Below, one piece after another: positions 63,274 through 64,000 of a DNA stretch of 64,000 bases. Origin of the DNA: Cardiocondyla obscurior. Its lineage: Eukaryota; Arthropoda; Insecta; Hymenoptera; Formicidae. Each line of letters begins with the position of its first letter. Position 1 is the stretch's first letter. A model generated the notes under the pieces. That model made no database searches, had not been told where the DNA came from, and saw only the letters and a program-made list of their open reading frames with translations. Where the stretch lies: positions 3,224,001-3,288,000 of the forward strand of contig NC_091882.1 of assembly GCF_019399895.1 (NCBI RefSeq), given 5' to 3'. The translations under genes were made by a program, and so were the position numbers.

Positions 63274-63479
63274 TTACGACGCGAGAAGTCGACAGTTCGG
63301 AAAAGCGAAACTATGGAGTGCGCCACATTTTTGGGGCCACCGGGCGTCTTTTCGTGCAAGCCCGCCGGCGCAGCTGACACTTCAGGACCTTCGACAAAGC
63401 GACGAGGGCGTCTACAGATGCAGGGTCGACTTTCGAAACTCGCCGACGAAAAACTTGAAAGTTAATCTCACCGTTATCG
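63274..63479 (+). CDS. Sidestep-family protein, second half of the V-type Ig domain
   Basis: The exon begins in phase 2 (the first base completes Ser84) and ends in phase 1, encoding residues 85-152. It reads S-Y-D-A-R-S-R-Q-F-G-K-A-K-L-W-S at the C'-D region, R-A-S-F, then P-A-Q-L-T-L-Q-D-L. Next comes the F-strand signature S-D-E-G-V-Y-R-C-R-V-D-F with the second disulfide cysteine (Cys133), and finally R-N-S-P-T-K-N-L-K-V-N-L-T-V-I. The Y-R-C-R-V-D-F-R-N-S-P-T segment is what points most clearly to Sidestep among Ig-superfamily proteins. N-L-T at 148-150 is a possible N-glycosylation site. The donor is consensus (ATCG then GTAAGT). Further Ig domains, a fibronectin-like domain and a transmembrane segment are expected right of the window. 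Which Side paralogue it is cannot be settled from one domain. Confidence 0.93.
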
Positions 63480-64000
63480 GTAAGTACTTATTGAAAAACT
63501 TCAATTCCGATTCGCAATAATTATACCTACATTAAACTATTTAATTAATTACCGAAACGTCGCGGAAAAAGAATTGTAATATTTAATACGCGCGTTATCG
63601 AGCATAATTTCGTGCAGTAGTCGAAAAAAAAAGAACAAAAAGAAAAAAAAACGTTTGTAGAAAGTATGTGTTTAGCGAGTACAAACGTCGATATCGCAGT
63701 TAGCAATTTGTGAAGTGATCAGTCACGATAATATCGCGGTTATTTGATAACTGAAAGCTTCGGACGGGCGATTTTCCCGCAGCGGTATCAATCGCGAAAG
63801 ACATCGACGTCGTGGTTTTTTTTTTTATTTTTTTTACTTCGTGACATAATTTCCTTTTTCCACGGGGTGGGGGAAAAAAAAAGACTTCGCGGCTCGCTGA
63901 ACAGAAAAAAGAAACAAAGCCCTCCCTATTATCTCATCTCATCAATCTCATTTTTCAAATATACCTTTCGAAACTAGTTCGCGCGACGGAAATGTGATTG
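63480..64000 (+). other. Start of intron 3 of the sidestep-family gene, cut by the window edge
   Basis: It begins GTAAGTACTT. The visible 0.5 kb is AT-rich with A or T runs (63625-63650, 63818-63835) and no further exon. Confidence 0.75.

Noticed and set aside
63265..63465. 66-codon + strand open frame over the second Ig exon
   Set aside because: Out of frame with the Ig domain and starting inside the acceptor. The Y-R-C-R-V-D-F motif lies in the other frame.

Overview
The window looks like insect nuclear DNA, most probably from a hymenopteran such as an ant. AT-rich stretches with long poly-A/poly-T runs and GA/CT microsatellites alternate with GC-richer blocks in which CpG is plentiful rather than depleted. 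There are no bacterial-style gene runs, and the coding signal comes as short exons with GT/AG splice sites separated by very long introns. The species call is inference.

The one gene recognised with confidence is on the + strand: the 5' part of a sidestep (side) family gene, which encodes a cell-surface immunoglobulin-superfamily protein. Three exons are visible. The first (20252-20449) has three short upstream ATG frames, then the start codon at 20332 and a signal peptide. The second (41217-41349) and third (63274-63479) together encode one V-type Ig domain, with Cys57, Trp73, the D-E-G-V-Y-R-C motif and Cys133. Splice phases fit throughout (1, then 2, then 1), giving 152 codons plus one base. 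The introns are about 20.8 and 21.9 kb, and the gene continues past the right edge. A candidate non-coding first exon with a TATA-like element lies at about 12550-12916.

The left end (about 3480-5370) holds a cluster of candidate minus-strand exons: two pairs of short exons that resemble each other, a possible first exon, a 73-bp direct repeat and a perfect 12-bp-arm hairpin. I could not identify this gene. It looks like a locally duplicated 5' end of a gene running leftwards out of the window.

Intron 2 of the sidestep gene contains a tandem duplication of about 0.65 kb (53647-54927). This is followed by a GC-rich block and a sequence resembling an insect 5' UTR exon with a consensus splice donor (about 55590-55775), so an alternative or nested transcript may start there. 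The rest of introns 1 and 2 is simple repeats, palindromes and unassigned sequence. I saw no tRNA, rRNA, CRISPR array or intact transposon.
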